64,000 nucleotides of DNA from Topomyia yanbarensis. Taxonomy: Eukaryota; Arthropoda; Insecta; Diptera; Culicidae. The DNA lies in the NCBI RefSeq assembly GCF_030247195.1, contig NC_080670.1:210540546-210604545 (forward strand), given 5' to 3'. Below the pieces are notes generated by a model. The model worked only from the letters and a program-made list of their open reading frames with translations, was not told the origin of the DNA and did not search any database. Made by a program: the position numbers and the translations under genes. This document shows, piece after piece, positions 24,035-37,200 of the stretch (positions are counted from its first letter, which is position 1; every line of letters starts with the position of its first letter).

Positions 24035-24534
24035 NNNNNNNNNNNNNNNNNNNNNNNNNNNNNNNNNNNNNNNNNNNNNNNNNNNNNNNNNNNNNNNNNN
24101 NNNNNNNNNNNNNNNNNNNNNNNNNNNNNNNNNNNNNNNNNNNNNNNNNNNNNNNNNNNNNNNNNNNNNNNNNNNNNNNNNNNNNNNNNNNNNNNNNNNN
24201 NNNNNNNNNNNNNNNNNNNNNNNNNNNNNNNNNNNNNNNNNNNNNNNNNNNNNNNNNNNNNNNNNNNNNNNNNNNNNNNNNNNNNNNNNNNNNNNNNNNN
24301 NNNNNNNNNNNNNNNNNNNNNNNNNNNNNNNNNNNNNNNNNNNNNNNNNNNNNNNNNNNNNNNNNNNNNNNNNNNNNNNNNNNNNNNNNNNNNNNNNNNN
24401 NNNNNNNNNNNNNNNNNNNNNNNNNNNNNNNNNNNNNNNNNNNNNNNNNNNNNNNNNNNNNNNNNNNNNNNNNNNNNNNNNNNNNNNNNNNNNNNNNNNN
24501 NNNNNNNNNNNNNNNNNNNNNNNNNNNNNNNNNN
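24035..24534. other. Assembly gap (500 N)
   Basis: Exactly 500 N bases, the conventional size for a scaffold gap of unknown length. An exon could be hidden here. Confidence 0.99.
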
Positions 24535-25158
24535 TCACTCGATCGGCGTTTAACTAGAAATATGCAGCCCCTCATAAATTTTCAACGGGGGGAAACGAAA
24601 GATCTGAAACTTTAACGGAATAAAGCCCGGCGTCAACACGTTTATCATGGCCCACAAGAGGCACCAAGCAAACCTTGCCTTGTCTCCGTCTCCTTGGCGA
24701 CGGCGGCTAGTTTCATTCATAAATTTCGCTATCGCGTTTTCTTCGCGACTTGTCATCCGTGTGATCTCTGGGAATTCGGAATGGCCCCAAACCGGCGATA
24801 ACCTGCGAAACTATACAGGTCTTGACAGGTGGTTCGATATCGAGTTTTGAAATGGGCTCTAAATTGATATTAATGAAGATTTGAGGCGCCACACGGTGAA
24901 CTGGGTATGGTAGCCGTTAGCGGCCCGAATCCGAACACCATGTCCATGTCGCCTGAGTTTTGTTGTCGCACGAAAACTCGTATTTTTCTCCTCCGTATAA
25001 ATCAATAATCGACTTAATTATTTAAGCTGGCTTAATTCGGTGCCATTCACGAATGAGAAAAAAAACTGCTAATCTTGTTTCTCCTTTTCTGATCGTTTGA
25101 TTTTTTTTTTTTTTGGTTTTCTTTCATTCGTTTCCTTGTCTTTTTTTTTTTGTTTCAG

Positions 25159-25262
25159 AATGCCTATTCGGCAAAACGCTCCGCGAGCTCGGTTCCACCT
25201 GGTTCGCCGATTTGGGACCCCCCTTCGGCGTCATGTACTGCATCAAGTGTGAATGTGTGCCG
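25159..25262 (+). CDS. sog: sog exon: first half of CR1 (VWC) domain
   Basis: The acceptor is a long pyrimidine tract ending TTTCAG at 25158 and the donor is GTAAGT at 25263. It starts in phase 1 (completing a Glu codon) and encodes 34 residues ending CIKCECVP, the first cysteines of a von Willebrand factor C (CR) module. It is the most upstream sog exon found; the preceding exon must end with a G. Confidence 0.96.
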
Positions 25263-28200
25263 GTAAGTAAACCTATTTAAACGAAATCGTAGAATGCCAT
25301 GATTTGCTAGTCTGACAATTCCGGGAAGGGTGGAAAAAAAGCTTTACACCGTCGCCATTTTTTGTTTCGGCGAGCAAAACAACCGATTGTGAATTGACGC
25401 GATATCGTCGTCGTCGTCGTCGTCTATCGAACCCGCAAGCAATCGTTCATTTTATTTTGTTTTGTGTCCTATCTGATCGAGGTCAAATTAGAAGCAGGCT
25501 GATTATCGGAATCAACCGATGTAACACACGGTGATGCTTATCAAACTGCAATGGCTGAATGGGTGAGAAAAAAATAAACGAACAGGACGAACAGATTCGC
25601 TAATCTGGCAAGGGAAATTTTTAGATCGATTTAGATGTTGACATAGGCAGCCGTTTAACCGTCGTCTTTAGCTTGCGTGGAATAAGCGGGTGGCCGTCCG
25701 GTTTCTACCGGTTGAAAATAGTTGACCATGTAGCAGAACGAACGCATCGCTTGCCAAATCATATTTTTTTGGCAAAACTAAATACAAGCCGTATTTCAAG
25801 GTACATCTTTTTATGAGCGGGGACAGGCTGCTGACCTGATCCTTCCGGTAGGAATTTAGATAAATCATCCGTACCAAACGAGTGTGGTTTTAGAACACGG
25901 GATACTTTCGTTTTTTTAAACCCTGCAAAAGTGTGTTGAATTTTCATATTATGTATCGCATAATAACATAACATATGTTGCTCTGGGTTAGACGAAGTTC
26001 GAATATGATTCTCAGTCTAAGACTAACTTTTTACCATGTTTAATTTCACCCAATATTCCGGAATGTGTAAACGAGAAAAAAACAACATTCTCCGACACTC
26101 CCTCAAACGGCTCATTAGCCTGGACAGGGCTAAATACTTCTGTTCCATCCCATCCCAGGAACCTAGGACCAAAGGAGTGACATTAACCCTCTTAGCCAAG
26201 TCACTCCCAACGATTTATCAAATTCCCATAAAATTTAAATGGTCGGTACGGTTGTTCACGTGTTTTCCTTATTCAAGTTCGTTGATAAAATTCTTCATTA
26301 AATGAATAATTTAATTGCCGTATAATTTTGAATCACCTTCACTTTGTACGCTGCACAGTTTGCCTGGCCGCTTTAATGATTGTGTCACATATTATATGTA
26401 CCACAAACATTAATATTGACAAGAAAAATTGTAGGCGAACGTCTGCAATTTTCCAGGATCCCTACATGTATTGGCTGTGTATGTGTAGACTAGACTAGAC
26501 ATTTTCCGACACTCCCTTAAAAAATTCCAACGGCTGCCCTGAGCCACCGGTATTGCATTTTCAATTTACTTTTAATACAGTACGGCAATGGACGCAGCCA
26601 GTTTTAAGTGAAAATAACACACAAGCATTGGTAATTTTATTTTTAGTGAATACAAATACTGTTAGTATTATATCAGTCTGGTCAGTGTTCTCAATATTTG
26701 CTATCAAGCTATTGTATGCTAGCTGGAGCACCTTCTTGCAAACGATGTTCATTAGATTTAATCTCCCAATTTTTTTTTCAAAATGCTGAATGGTCTCTGA
26801 TGCCGAGACATGTTTCCTAAGATGTGCTTTCGTCAGTACCAAAAATTCATCAATTAGTTGAATTTGCAGGCAATTAGGAGGATTGATGTCTATTGGAACT
26901 TTGTGGTATACCATTCTTGTGGCTTCGAATCATGTGTAGAAGTCGTTTTCGTAAACAATGATAGCGAAATCTTACTGCAACTGCAAATAGCTTGCCAGAC
27001 CATAGCTTTTTTACCAACTTTATCGACTAGAATGGATGTCGCTGACTGGTTTAATATTTGCCCTTCTCGGACCATATAATATTATAATCTCGGCAATGAT
27101 TTGTAGCCGAATTTAACGCAGATTCCATGATTATACAATTCGAATTACCAGCAAGCATCGTATCGTACAGCTTTTTCACTCTGGGTCTGATCGGTGCTTT
27201 TTGTTTTGGAGTGCATTTTGGCTGCCTCTGCTTCTTATTGGTTCGAAGATTTAAGGAAGCGCCCACTTTTTGAGCTCCATCCCGTAATGAAACCTCTTTC
27301 TCGTGCCCGAACGTTAACGTTGAACCAAACGAAGGTTATTTTTCTTTTCAACCCAGTAAAAACTTTATGCTCAAATGTGAATCGAGCCTCCTGAGCGCTG
27401 CTCGCCCGGCTTTCTCACTGACTCCTTCCATTTTCGCCAATTTTTCAGTGACATTCCAGGCTCTGTACACTGTTTGTGCACAAAAGGTCAACGTTGTTCT
27501 GCTGAAAGTCCCTCTCGTTTTGAAACAAAATGTTGGAGACGATTAAACCGCAACACAAGCACAACGAGATAAAAGTAAACAACAGGACGCAGTCATTAAC
27601 AAATTGTCAATTAATTATTACTTTACCTCATTTCGGCGTCCCTGTCCACCTTCGATTACTAGGTATTTAACCTGCGTTCGGTTTATGCTATCCTCCATCT
27701 CTACAAAAAATGAATTACTAGTATATCTTCGTATCTGAAAATTTACTCGCATTTGGAGAAAAAAGTCGTCCATATTGTAATTGTCAACAAAACCATTTAA
27801 ACTTTTGGTCAGATTTTCAAGAAACTAGCCACTGCCTACTGTTTGGGTTTCTCGTGATTGGTCTTTATCCGCCAGACGATATCCGATGCATGACTAAGAG
27901 TCGCTGACTCAATTATTCCTCTCCTGTGATGACCCTTGATAACAGGGCGGTCTAGATGTGGTTCACCTGCTACAGAACGTGGTGTTATATGGGATGACAG
28001 TTTGTTCTTGGTTATGTGCTACCTATATCTAACCGATGCTCGTATGATGTGATTCTACCCGGTTCTCCTTTCTCCTGCCTGGGATATGGTATCGCGACAG
28101 CATTTGCAAGGAGTCGTAAGCCACCGTTGCCGTAGCATGTACCTGCAGCGACATGGTACAGAGTCAACGACAAGCAACCCATCGAGCAAAAGCGAACGAG

Positions 28201-31200
28201 TAAACATCATACGCGGCACTTCTCAAGATAGTGACAGGGGACCCAAAGTCAAAGATGAAAGTCGGGAGAAAACGTCGTTAGAATGAGGCACACTCAGAAA
28301 GTCGAGGTGATCTTCCAGTTGAAGACGGATTCTTCCATCAACATGGGAGCTCTGTCACAAGAAGTTCTTGGTCGAGTGCAAGGATCTAGATAAGATCACG
28401 ACCGGAAAAGAACTGAAGGTGTACTGAACAGGCAGTGCAACCTAGATGTACCGGCGACGGTCCAGAGTAGGAAGTCGTATGGAGGAACTCAAATGGAGCC
28501 TATTCGGACATCAGCCGGGGCACTGCGGTGTAGAAAATGCGGTGGAAAGGGGCACATTGCGTTGCGGACTGCACGAAGCAATCACGCTGTATGATCTGCA
28601 AACCGGAGGACGAAAACGACCTCACGAAGGGCTGCTTCAAATGTCCTGCGTATAAAAAGCGAAAGAAGTGGATGTAACGTGACAATGCCGAGGAAACTGC
28701 CAAGTAGAACGAAAGGCTCAGTACCCTCCGTGCTGTCTGTCTAAAGCCAAAAGACGCATTAAGAGAGCATGATCTGCGAGAGTCAGGAAAGAGCGTAACG
28801 TGGCATACCGGGCGTCCGGGGTCACTTTTAAATGTGTTATGGCGATGAGCAAGTCAATCTACTACAAGAAGCTGTGCGGAGAAACAGACGCCAACCCCTG
28901 GGATAACGCTTTCCGTGCCGTGTTGGCCACGATCGAAAATCCAACGACGGCAGCTGAAATGTACGCTGACAAACTGAATACTACCAGCGGAGGCATACAC
29001 TGGAACCAGCACTCAATCGAACCCGTACGGAATTTAACTTGAGTTTTGACTACTACTTTGGTTGACTATTTATGAAAATCCGAAATTGTTGATAGATGCA
29101 TCTTGACCGCCCTGTCATCAAGGGACTGCCGAGTTCTATATTGTCCTGCCCGGCAGACCCTTGATGACAGGGCGGCCCAGATGCATCTATCAACAATTTA
29201 GGATTTTCATGAATAGTCAAACAAAGTAATCAAAATACTAACTGTCCTTAGTGCTTCTAATTGATACATGCTTCATCGTTATGCTGTTGTTTAGCAACAG
29301 AAAAGAAAAGATGGGTCGAGATTTATTACTCTTCCCTGGCTGCTGAAGTTACCGCAATGACCAACCTCAGGTGGATCAACTGTCCATCCTACTTCGATTT
29401 CCTTTGCTTTGATTAGCTGTGGAGGAGAGTAAGTCTCATTCGGTTCGCTGACCTACAGCGAAAGCGGTTCTGGTACCACATGGGTCCTGAAATACTGATT
29501 GACACTTATGCCGCCCTGTCGTAAAGGGTCAGTCGGGTGTGTTTACATTCTTAAGTCACTGAGAAAAAATGTTATCATTTTCCTTTTCAATGTTGTTTTC
29601 AAAACGCTGCTTTTGTCGAAGAAATTCTGTAGGGTTTTGGCAATTCATTCCGAAAGTTTGATTTCTCCAATAAAATATTTTAGGATTAATTGAGCTGTAT
29701 TTTCACAACTTTGATTTTGGTCTGTTGAAAATTGTCTAGATCAGTTATTTCTTTAGACAAAAGCTTCTTAGTAAAAACTTGCTTCCTCATAGTTGTTTAT
29801 TTTGACATTTTCAATATATGCTCCGGAGATGTCTATAGTTTAAAATGGATATAGATGGCGCTATATGACTGCTGCCAGCTTCTACCACTTCATGAGTTAG
29901 TGATATATTTGTGGGAAATTAAAACCTTTCCGATATCAACAAAAAGGACACATAAAACCCTGGAAATTCTTCTCAAATGACTTAGAGCGCATTCCCGAAT
30001 CCACTTGTAATGGGAGAATGAAAAAGTTAAACTAGTCGCTCATGAATGAATTGAGCTGTGAGCAACGATTATAAGGTGCCGAAAGGAATTAGCTGATTCT
30101 TTTTTAAAGCAACACATTTTTTTTACTTTTTACTTTATTTTTATTAACGTGACTTTAAAAGTTTTTTTTTTCATTCGTCACGCTGCAACAAATTTTGTTT
30201 GAGTCTCTTAGGTGCTCTATAACGGCGGCTCTGTTTGAGAAATGTAGACATCTTTATAAGAAATTTCACTGCAAAAACCCACAGCATCGTTTTTAAGGTA
30301 AAAGTTTGGACCCGGATCTTTTTTCGGTTATAGCGATTTCAACCTATTTCGTCTTTTTTCGGGCTAGAAAAATTTATAACCCTATATGTTGGGTTGAGGA
30401 TCGAACCCAGGTGAGCTGATTACAAGGTAATCGACTTTCCAACTACGCTACACTCGCGCTCACCCGGAATTTAGCCATAGTCCACTTTTACGTAAGATTC
30501 ATCGACAATCGAAATACTTCCGTTGAACTTGGTTAGACCGAACTTTCTTTCAGCGTCCTGTTGGAATGTTTGTTGGCATGTTGCGGACGGAAGCCATTTC
30601 CCGTCCTGGTTCGCGAAACTGCACTGTGCGGTGCAGGGAATTTTTTGGTCAAATCAAGTCCCAAGATCCAGGGCGACGCTGTGACCGTAATACGAACAAA
30701 TAATTCTTTTATTCTGAAATTTGTACAGAATTTTCATTTCGCGAAATAAAAATATCGAAAAAATCTTACGGACATTGCTATTGTTATAAGGAATATAATA
30801 AACTTTAGTTCTAAGCTCTAGGAAAAAATTACAGCAGACGAATTTCCGGCCGTTTACTGTTTCCAGAAAACGCGCCAACGGCCGCCATCTTGCGACAAAA
30901 TTACTTGAAGAAAAAATATTTTTCCCGCTTCATAACTCGTATTATAAATGCCATTTTACAAGACCTCGATTCACCTTTTTATTGCATCGCGAAAAATTCC
31001 CGAAATATTCATAGTTTTTCATGTTCTACAGTGGTATAACTCTTTAATGTGAGTATGTAGATTTTTTTCATGGCTTACGTGTTCCAGTTTCAATCAGTTT
31101 TAAAACTGACCAAACAATTCTTCCGGGTTAAACATGCAACTGACGGCTATTCACTACTCGAGTTTTGTATGTTACCTGCCCGATAGACCCTTGGTGACAG

Positions 31201-34200
31201 GGCGGCCTAGATGCGTCTACCATAATTTTGAATTTACGTTCACAAACTAGAAAGGAAAAAACAAACAGCGGTAGCAGGCTGATCTACTGTGCATGTTCAA
31301 GCATGTAAAAATTCGTTGGAGACGCACGACATGCATCACAAAGAAGCCAAAACGTATTGCTCACTCATAACCCTTTGATAACACATCAAGCGAGTGGGTC
31401 GAAAAATGCGCGAACTGCAAACGAACGGCGAAGCTGGAACTTGTAAAAGCAACATCGAATCTACACTCGTGAACATCCGTCCTACAGCTTCCCGAATATT
31501 TCTGGCTATAGGAATCACACATGTAACCTTTTCATTCGATGCATTTCATTGAATAGGCTCATTAGGAAAAGCTTTGCAAATCCCTAAAAGAAATTATCTA
31601 GCGGATTTATTGTTTGTTTATTTTAGTGACACATATTTGCTCGCAATTTGATCCGAGTAAAGATGCATAATAGATATATGTGAATGTGATGAAAATGTAA
31701 AATCTATTTTTCTTCAGTTCAACTGCGATCAATGCACATTACAGACGTCGAGTCGCTGCTGAAGAGCGAGCAAAACCTTTCACTATGAGGAAGAAGGAAA
31801 CATAATACATTACTTACACTGTTGCAGCTTTGGCTGATGTTCGTAGAACCAGGTTGCTTTGCTTCATTTTTTATGCCAGCAGAAAGGTTCACAGCTGTAG
31901 AAAGCTCACTAGTAAATGACGAACGAGCGATTAATGGAGCGATTTTTTCCCATGTCTGCCCGTGCTAGGCCGCGTTGTCCTACGTTTCTTTATTGACTTC
32001 TCCTGCAGAGGTCTGCCGTAAACCAGAAGGTATGGTAATACTGTATCGATTTTGTTGACTATTTTCGTCAAATTTATTACTAAGAGAACCGAATGCAATG
32101 AAATTGAAAAACGGATAGGTATCCTAAAGTGAATCAGTTATGAACTTAGAACGAAAAACTAAGACTAGGCAGGGTCATATGATCGAAAGGAAATATGAAG
32201 AATCCTTTGCCTTCTGCTGGTAGAAGTTGGACGTAAATCTACCGCATTGTCGTTGATGGAACATAACTCATCATCATGTTTTATCGTCGACGCCGTCTCA
32301 TTTCAAACGGACAGCCTACCACGGATTTGAAAAATTTCGTATGTTCGTTTGTAATGATACCACATACACTCTGCCGCAAACGATCCCCGAAGTCACAACA
32401 GCGAACTTCTCAGGGGGGATCTTTATTCGCCCTGATTCGTGGCGATAAGCTGTAGTGGAGAGATAGGCTCATTCGACTTATCCTCGGGCTTTTAGAAAGA
32501 GATCTTTCTGCTATTTAATCAGCATCGTGTGTACACCGGTATCATGCAAAGCGACTAAAATGTTACTACTGGTTGCAGCTTTAGGTTCCACGTGATAATA
32601 TTGCCAAAGAGCAAAAAATGGAAGTAAAATTTGATACATATCTGTTATGCAGTTTCAATATTAAGAGAATTGAAATAAATGCGGAAATTTGCGGATTCAT
32701 ACGTTAAAATGATGTTATTTGAAAAAATGTGATTTTGCGAGATGTATCATGAAAAATTCACAAATGTTCATTAAAATCAACAGATGGACTTATGTTTTCT
32801 TCGCTAAAGTTACTTTTTATCACATGCTCTAACACTTTGATAAATAAGGTAAATTTTTATACGCATTGAGGAGCCAACACAGTTGCTTCTAAACTTTAGG
32901 GGGATTAATCGCCAAACTGATACATCTATAAAATGGGAAATATTTTATAATCTAATTTTACTGAAGACACTATTGTTTAAAAATTGATTATTCGTGATCA
33001 AAGCACAGTGTGGATCGGTCGAAAGGAACGGTCCGCTTTCTGTTTCCAGTAGCAACAGCAAATCCCGAGAAACAGAATGATGGAATAAAACAGGGTAAAA
33101 TTATTAATAGTAATTCTTTATTTAGCACTCTTTATCATAACCACGGGTCCGAAACTTGTTTGTGTTCGAAAATCCGGAACTCTGGTAGACGCATCTGTGT
33201 CGCCCTGACACAAAGGGTCAATTTGGTGAATATTAGTGGTAACCGCTTATTTTAAGATGATTTACCTACTTCATATATTTTGGGGTTAAACCTACAAGTC
33301 CAATGCTATCAGAGTATATTCCATAGGCAGTTGTTTGAGTGCTTTCGTTCTGTTGACTGCTGAAACGAATCATAACAATCGAAAATGGAGTCACCGCTGT
33401 TCACTTTCGTCCTGTTTTTGGTGCGATTTTCATAGTTAGAACAGAAACAGGAAACCAAGTTGATGACATCTACGAGAAACTAAGTTGTTAACAACTGAAA
33501 ATTCCCATTCTCGCTTAGAAATTAAAGGGCTTTAGATAAAATAGGAAAAACCCGCAGAAAGCATTGTTTCTTAAGCCCGGAGAAATCCTTTCAACTAAAC
33601 CCGCTCACACTAGTGCAAAACCAGTTCGCACCTGTCCTCGTTCTTCTTCCTCGTGCGATTCTGTTACCTTCACTCATTCCGCGAACCATGGCCGTACCAC
33701 TCAACAGGCCATAAAGACCAGGCGCCTGGCTGTTATGTAGGTCTCTGCTTTTATCTCCCTTTGAAACTGACAATTATGACAACAAGCCGCGCGCACTCTT
33801 ATCGCCGGGCTCTTATCGTGACAAACTGGCAGAAAATATAAATAAATAAAAAAAACACCCCCACCTGCTCGTGTCCAGAACAACAACACTAATGCTGACG
33901 ATATTCCTCAATTTCTCCTTTTTTCCCCCCTACTTACAGGTACAGAAGAAGCGCCGAATAGTAGCACGGGTTCAGTGTCGTAACATCAAGAACGAGTGCC
34001 CGAAACCGACGTGCGACGAACCGATCCTGCTTCCGGGAAGATGCTGCAAGAGCTGTCCAGGGGATTCATACAACAGTAAGTATCTAGGTCCTAGACCGAG
34101 TAGGAAGAAAAAAAAACGAAACAAAACCAATTCATCAATTCGAATGTGTCAGCCGTCAACGGGAAGAAGTAGCGCTTTATGAGGGTGGCGCCAACGAACG

Positions 34201-37200
34201 GCTTTTGCCTTGTCAGTTCCGTACATGGCAAAACTGTCCCACTAACTGAGTCTGTGTATGTGTAAGAGAGTTGGCGCGTATCAAAATGATCTTATCTACA
34301 CTTCAGAACTCGCTAATTACAGGGGTAGCAAGATAGTAGTAGCTCGGTGTAGAGCGAAAAAGAAGAAAAAAATGCACCAACACAATGCGAAACGGTTGAT
34401 GAATGGCAACAGGCAACAGCCGCGACGACGCGACGCGACGCGACGGCGGAACCAAGAAGGACGCGATTAAACTGTCTCTCCCGCGTCTATATTTATATTT
34501 ATTTGCCTTTTGCAGGCTGTTGGTTGCTGCTAGCTACTTGTTTACCAAGAGAATCAAGTATTTGTACACTGGCAATAAGGCGAGAAACAAATATGTATGC
34601 ATGTATACATAAATACATCTTCCCGCCTGCGGCATACACAGTCAGCAGTAGAGCAACGGAATGACCTTGCCCGATGTTTGTGTTTTGCCATAATTTGTTG
34701 TTCCCGACGATAAATCACTGTTTTTCCGAATAAATCTTCTATTTTTTTTTTCTTCTGGCTATGCCAACAACAATGGGCGCGCGCGTGTGGAAACTGTGGA
34801 ACGGTGATCCACGCTGATTGACGGCCGGAAGTTTTTACTTATGCGCGCGATTTGCCAAACAAGCAGGCCATGCCGATGTTCAATCGAAGAGGTGAAAAGT
34901 ACCGCCATAAACAAACCATTTTTTTCGCTTCGATTGAGCAAGTTTTTTCCACACTCGATCTGCATTATTTTTCTATGGTAATCAAAATATTTATCTTTGG
35001 GAGTTAATATTTTTCATAACCACGAACCGTGGCGTGCAATTCGAGTCGATATCGAACGGACAGGAAGCTGGGAAGCTCATTTTTCTCTTCACACAGTTTC
35101 TTTTTTCTTTCGTTATATAATTGAAAACAAACAGGCCAACAAACCCGCGGTTGGAACAGTTGGCACGCACACGACCTCGACCGAATTCAAGAGCTGTTAT
35201 CAGGCGCCTAGCTGATCAATAAAAAGATGTAGTAACAGATGCAATTCATGCGAGGAAAATAAAATCTGCTACGCAGTGCCCTCTAGCCACCCCGCAGACG
35301 TTGGTGCGATAGTTTTTTTCTGTTTGTTTTAAAGAGTACGCACGTTTCCATTTTATGTCTATTCGGCGACAGTGGTGAAGATAATTTTAGCACATAGAAC
35401 AGAGTAGTAGGCGGGACATTACTAACTAACAATACACATCGCAGCCAAGCGTCTGATAAACAGACGTCTCTTGTGATCACCTAAAACAGGGTGAAGAGCT
35501 GTCCAAAACAGTTGGCAACGAAACGACAACCGGTCCGTCCGTCTGAGCCTTCTCACGACGAATTCAACTAATTGAACGAGACATTGCCCACCATAATCAC
35601 GAGGATGCCTTCGTACCACAAAAATATAAATGATTTACTACTGTTCGCCGAACCGGCGCATATTTCGCTTGCGAAAGTCGCCACAATTTGATCCTAGACA
35701 ATTGCCGACTGACCCCCTCACTCTTAATTCAATCCTATAATAGAATCAATCACCGGGTTTCGGCGTTGATCACCGGTTGACAGCTGACAGTGAATTCCGA
35801 AGAAGCAGTAACAGCGAATCGATTCCTGCCGTGTTAATAAGTCGCCGCTTGTGGGTGTGTGTGTGTGCGTATGCTATGCGATGACGAACATGACGCGCCG
35901 GCCAAAATACATCCCCAATAAATCTCTCGAGCTTAGGAGGAACCGCGATCATGGGGCTGCACTGTGTGGCCACGAAAGAGGGAAAAAAGAGTAGAAAAAA
36001 GAATGCGCTCGCCGTACAACACTACTACTGGCTATTTACACTAGCCGGGGATGGCCGTTTGGAAAGGAATTTCAGCTATTTTAATAGCTCTACTCGTGCA
36101 GAGTACTTGGCCACCGCGCATCCGGTGATGGTCCGTATCGCCCGGGGTGTGATTCAAGTGAAGTCTACCAAGTGGCTGCCGGGTTGGGGTGGGAATTGAG
36201 TTGTAAGTTCGTCCGTCTGAGCGGAATTTGGTCGTTGGCATTGGCTAGGATCCTTGGTTTTGGTGGTTACGGAGTTCCGTTTTACTGTACCGCAGAAGAC
36301 TTACCTTTAAAGATCTTTCTGAAATAAATTTTACATGAAATACGAAAGGAAACCTGCGAATCTTGCGTTCTGTTTGTGTTTCCTGTCACTTTGTACAGTT
36401 TCGTCATCTATTCGTTTGAGACGCAGATTTCCTATCTGAAATTACAGAGAAGTATTATAGAATTAATTAATCTATTAGATTCACATCATAACAGCAAAAA
36501 CACCTGGAAACTGGAATGAACTGAAAGTCGTTAGAATCTATCAGCGAATCTGCAAGAAATGTTTGTTTTGAACTTTATTATTTTAAATGCAAAGGATCAC
36601 TGGACACTAAACCGAAGGAGGCGCTGACAATATTAACGCGCACAGTACAACTCTCTGGTAAAGGTCCATTTAGACGTGAACGTAAGCTTGACTCGCACTA
36701 AATTGCTTTGGCTATAGAGCGATTGCTGACCCAATGGAAAATAATCCCCGAAACGCATTTTTCCTGCATTCGCACGTGGGCTTTTCGGGTGCTAAACGTG
36801 GTCTGACTAACTCAATAACAATATTCGAAGCATGAGTCAGATGTCTACAAAAATTATACCCCTTGTAGCCCAGAACAGAATCTTCAATCGATGCGTTGCT
36901 CCGTCGAACTTTCTGCGATGAAATAATTAAAAACCAATCGAGACCCCAGTGCTATCAAAACTTGCGTCCCGTTGTACGTTCGCAACGTGGGAACCGGAGG
37001 GAAAGCAAAACCTTTACGGGTATTTCATAACTGGACAAGGATCTACTTCAGTTTCTCAGTAGCGGTAAAGAATCATACCCTTCGCAAGTGGAATCGGCAA
37101 CGAAGACGTCACGTATACATTGAATCGAAGCCAGATAGTCGCTAGACAGGACTTCAGTTCGCCTGCTACACCCTTAGAACGTGCCCGGAATACTGTCCAC

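Noticed and set aside
23910..24615. Long open frames of 184-221 codons across the gap
   Set aside because: They consist almost entirely of N bases and carry no information.
30390..30467. Possible tRNA gene on the minus strand
   Set aside because: The B box is good but the acceptor stem does not pair properly and the sequence continues into a SINE body, so it is a tRNA-derived SINE.
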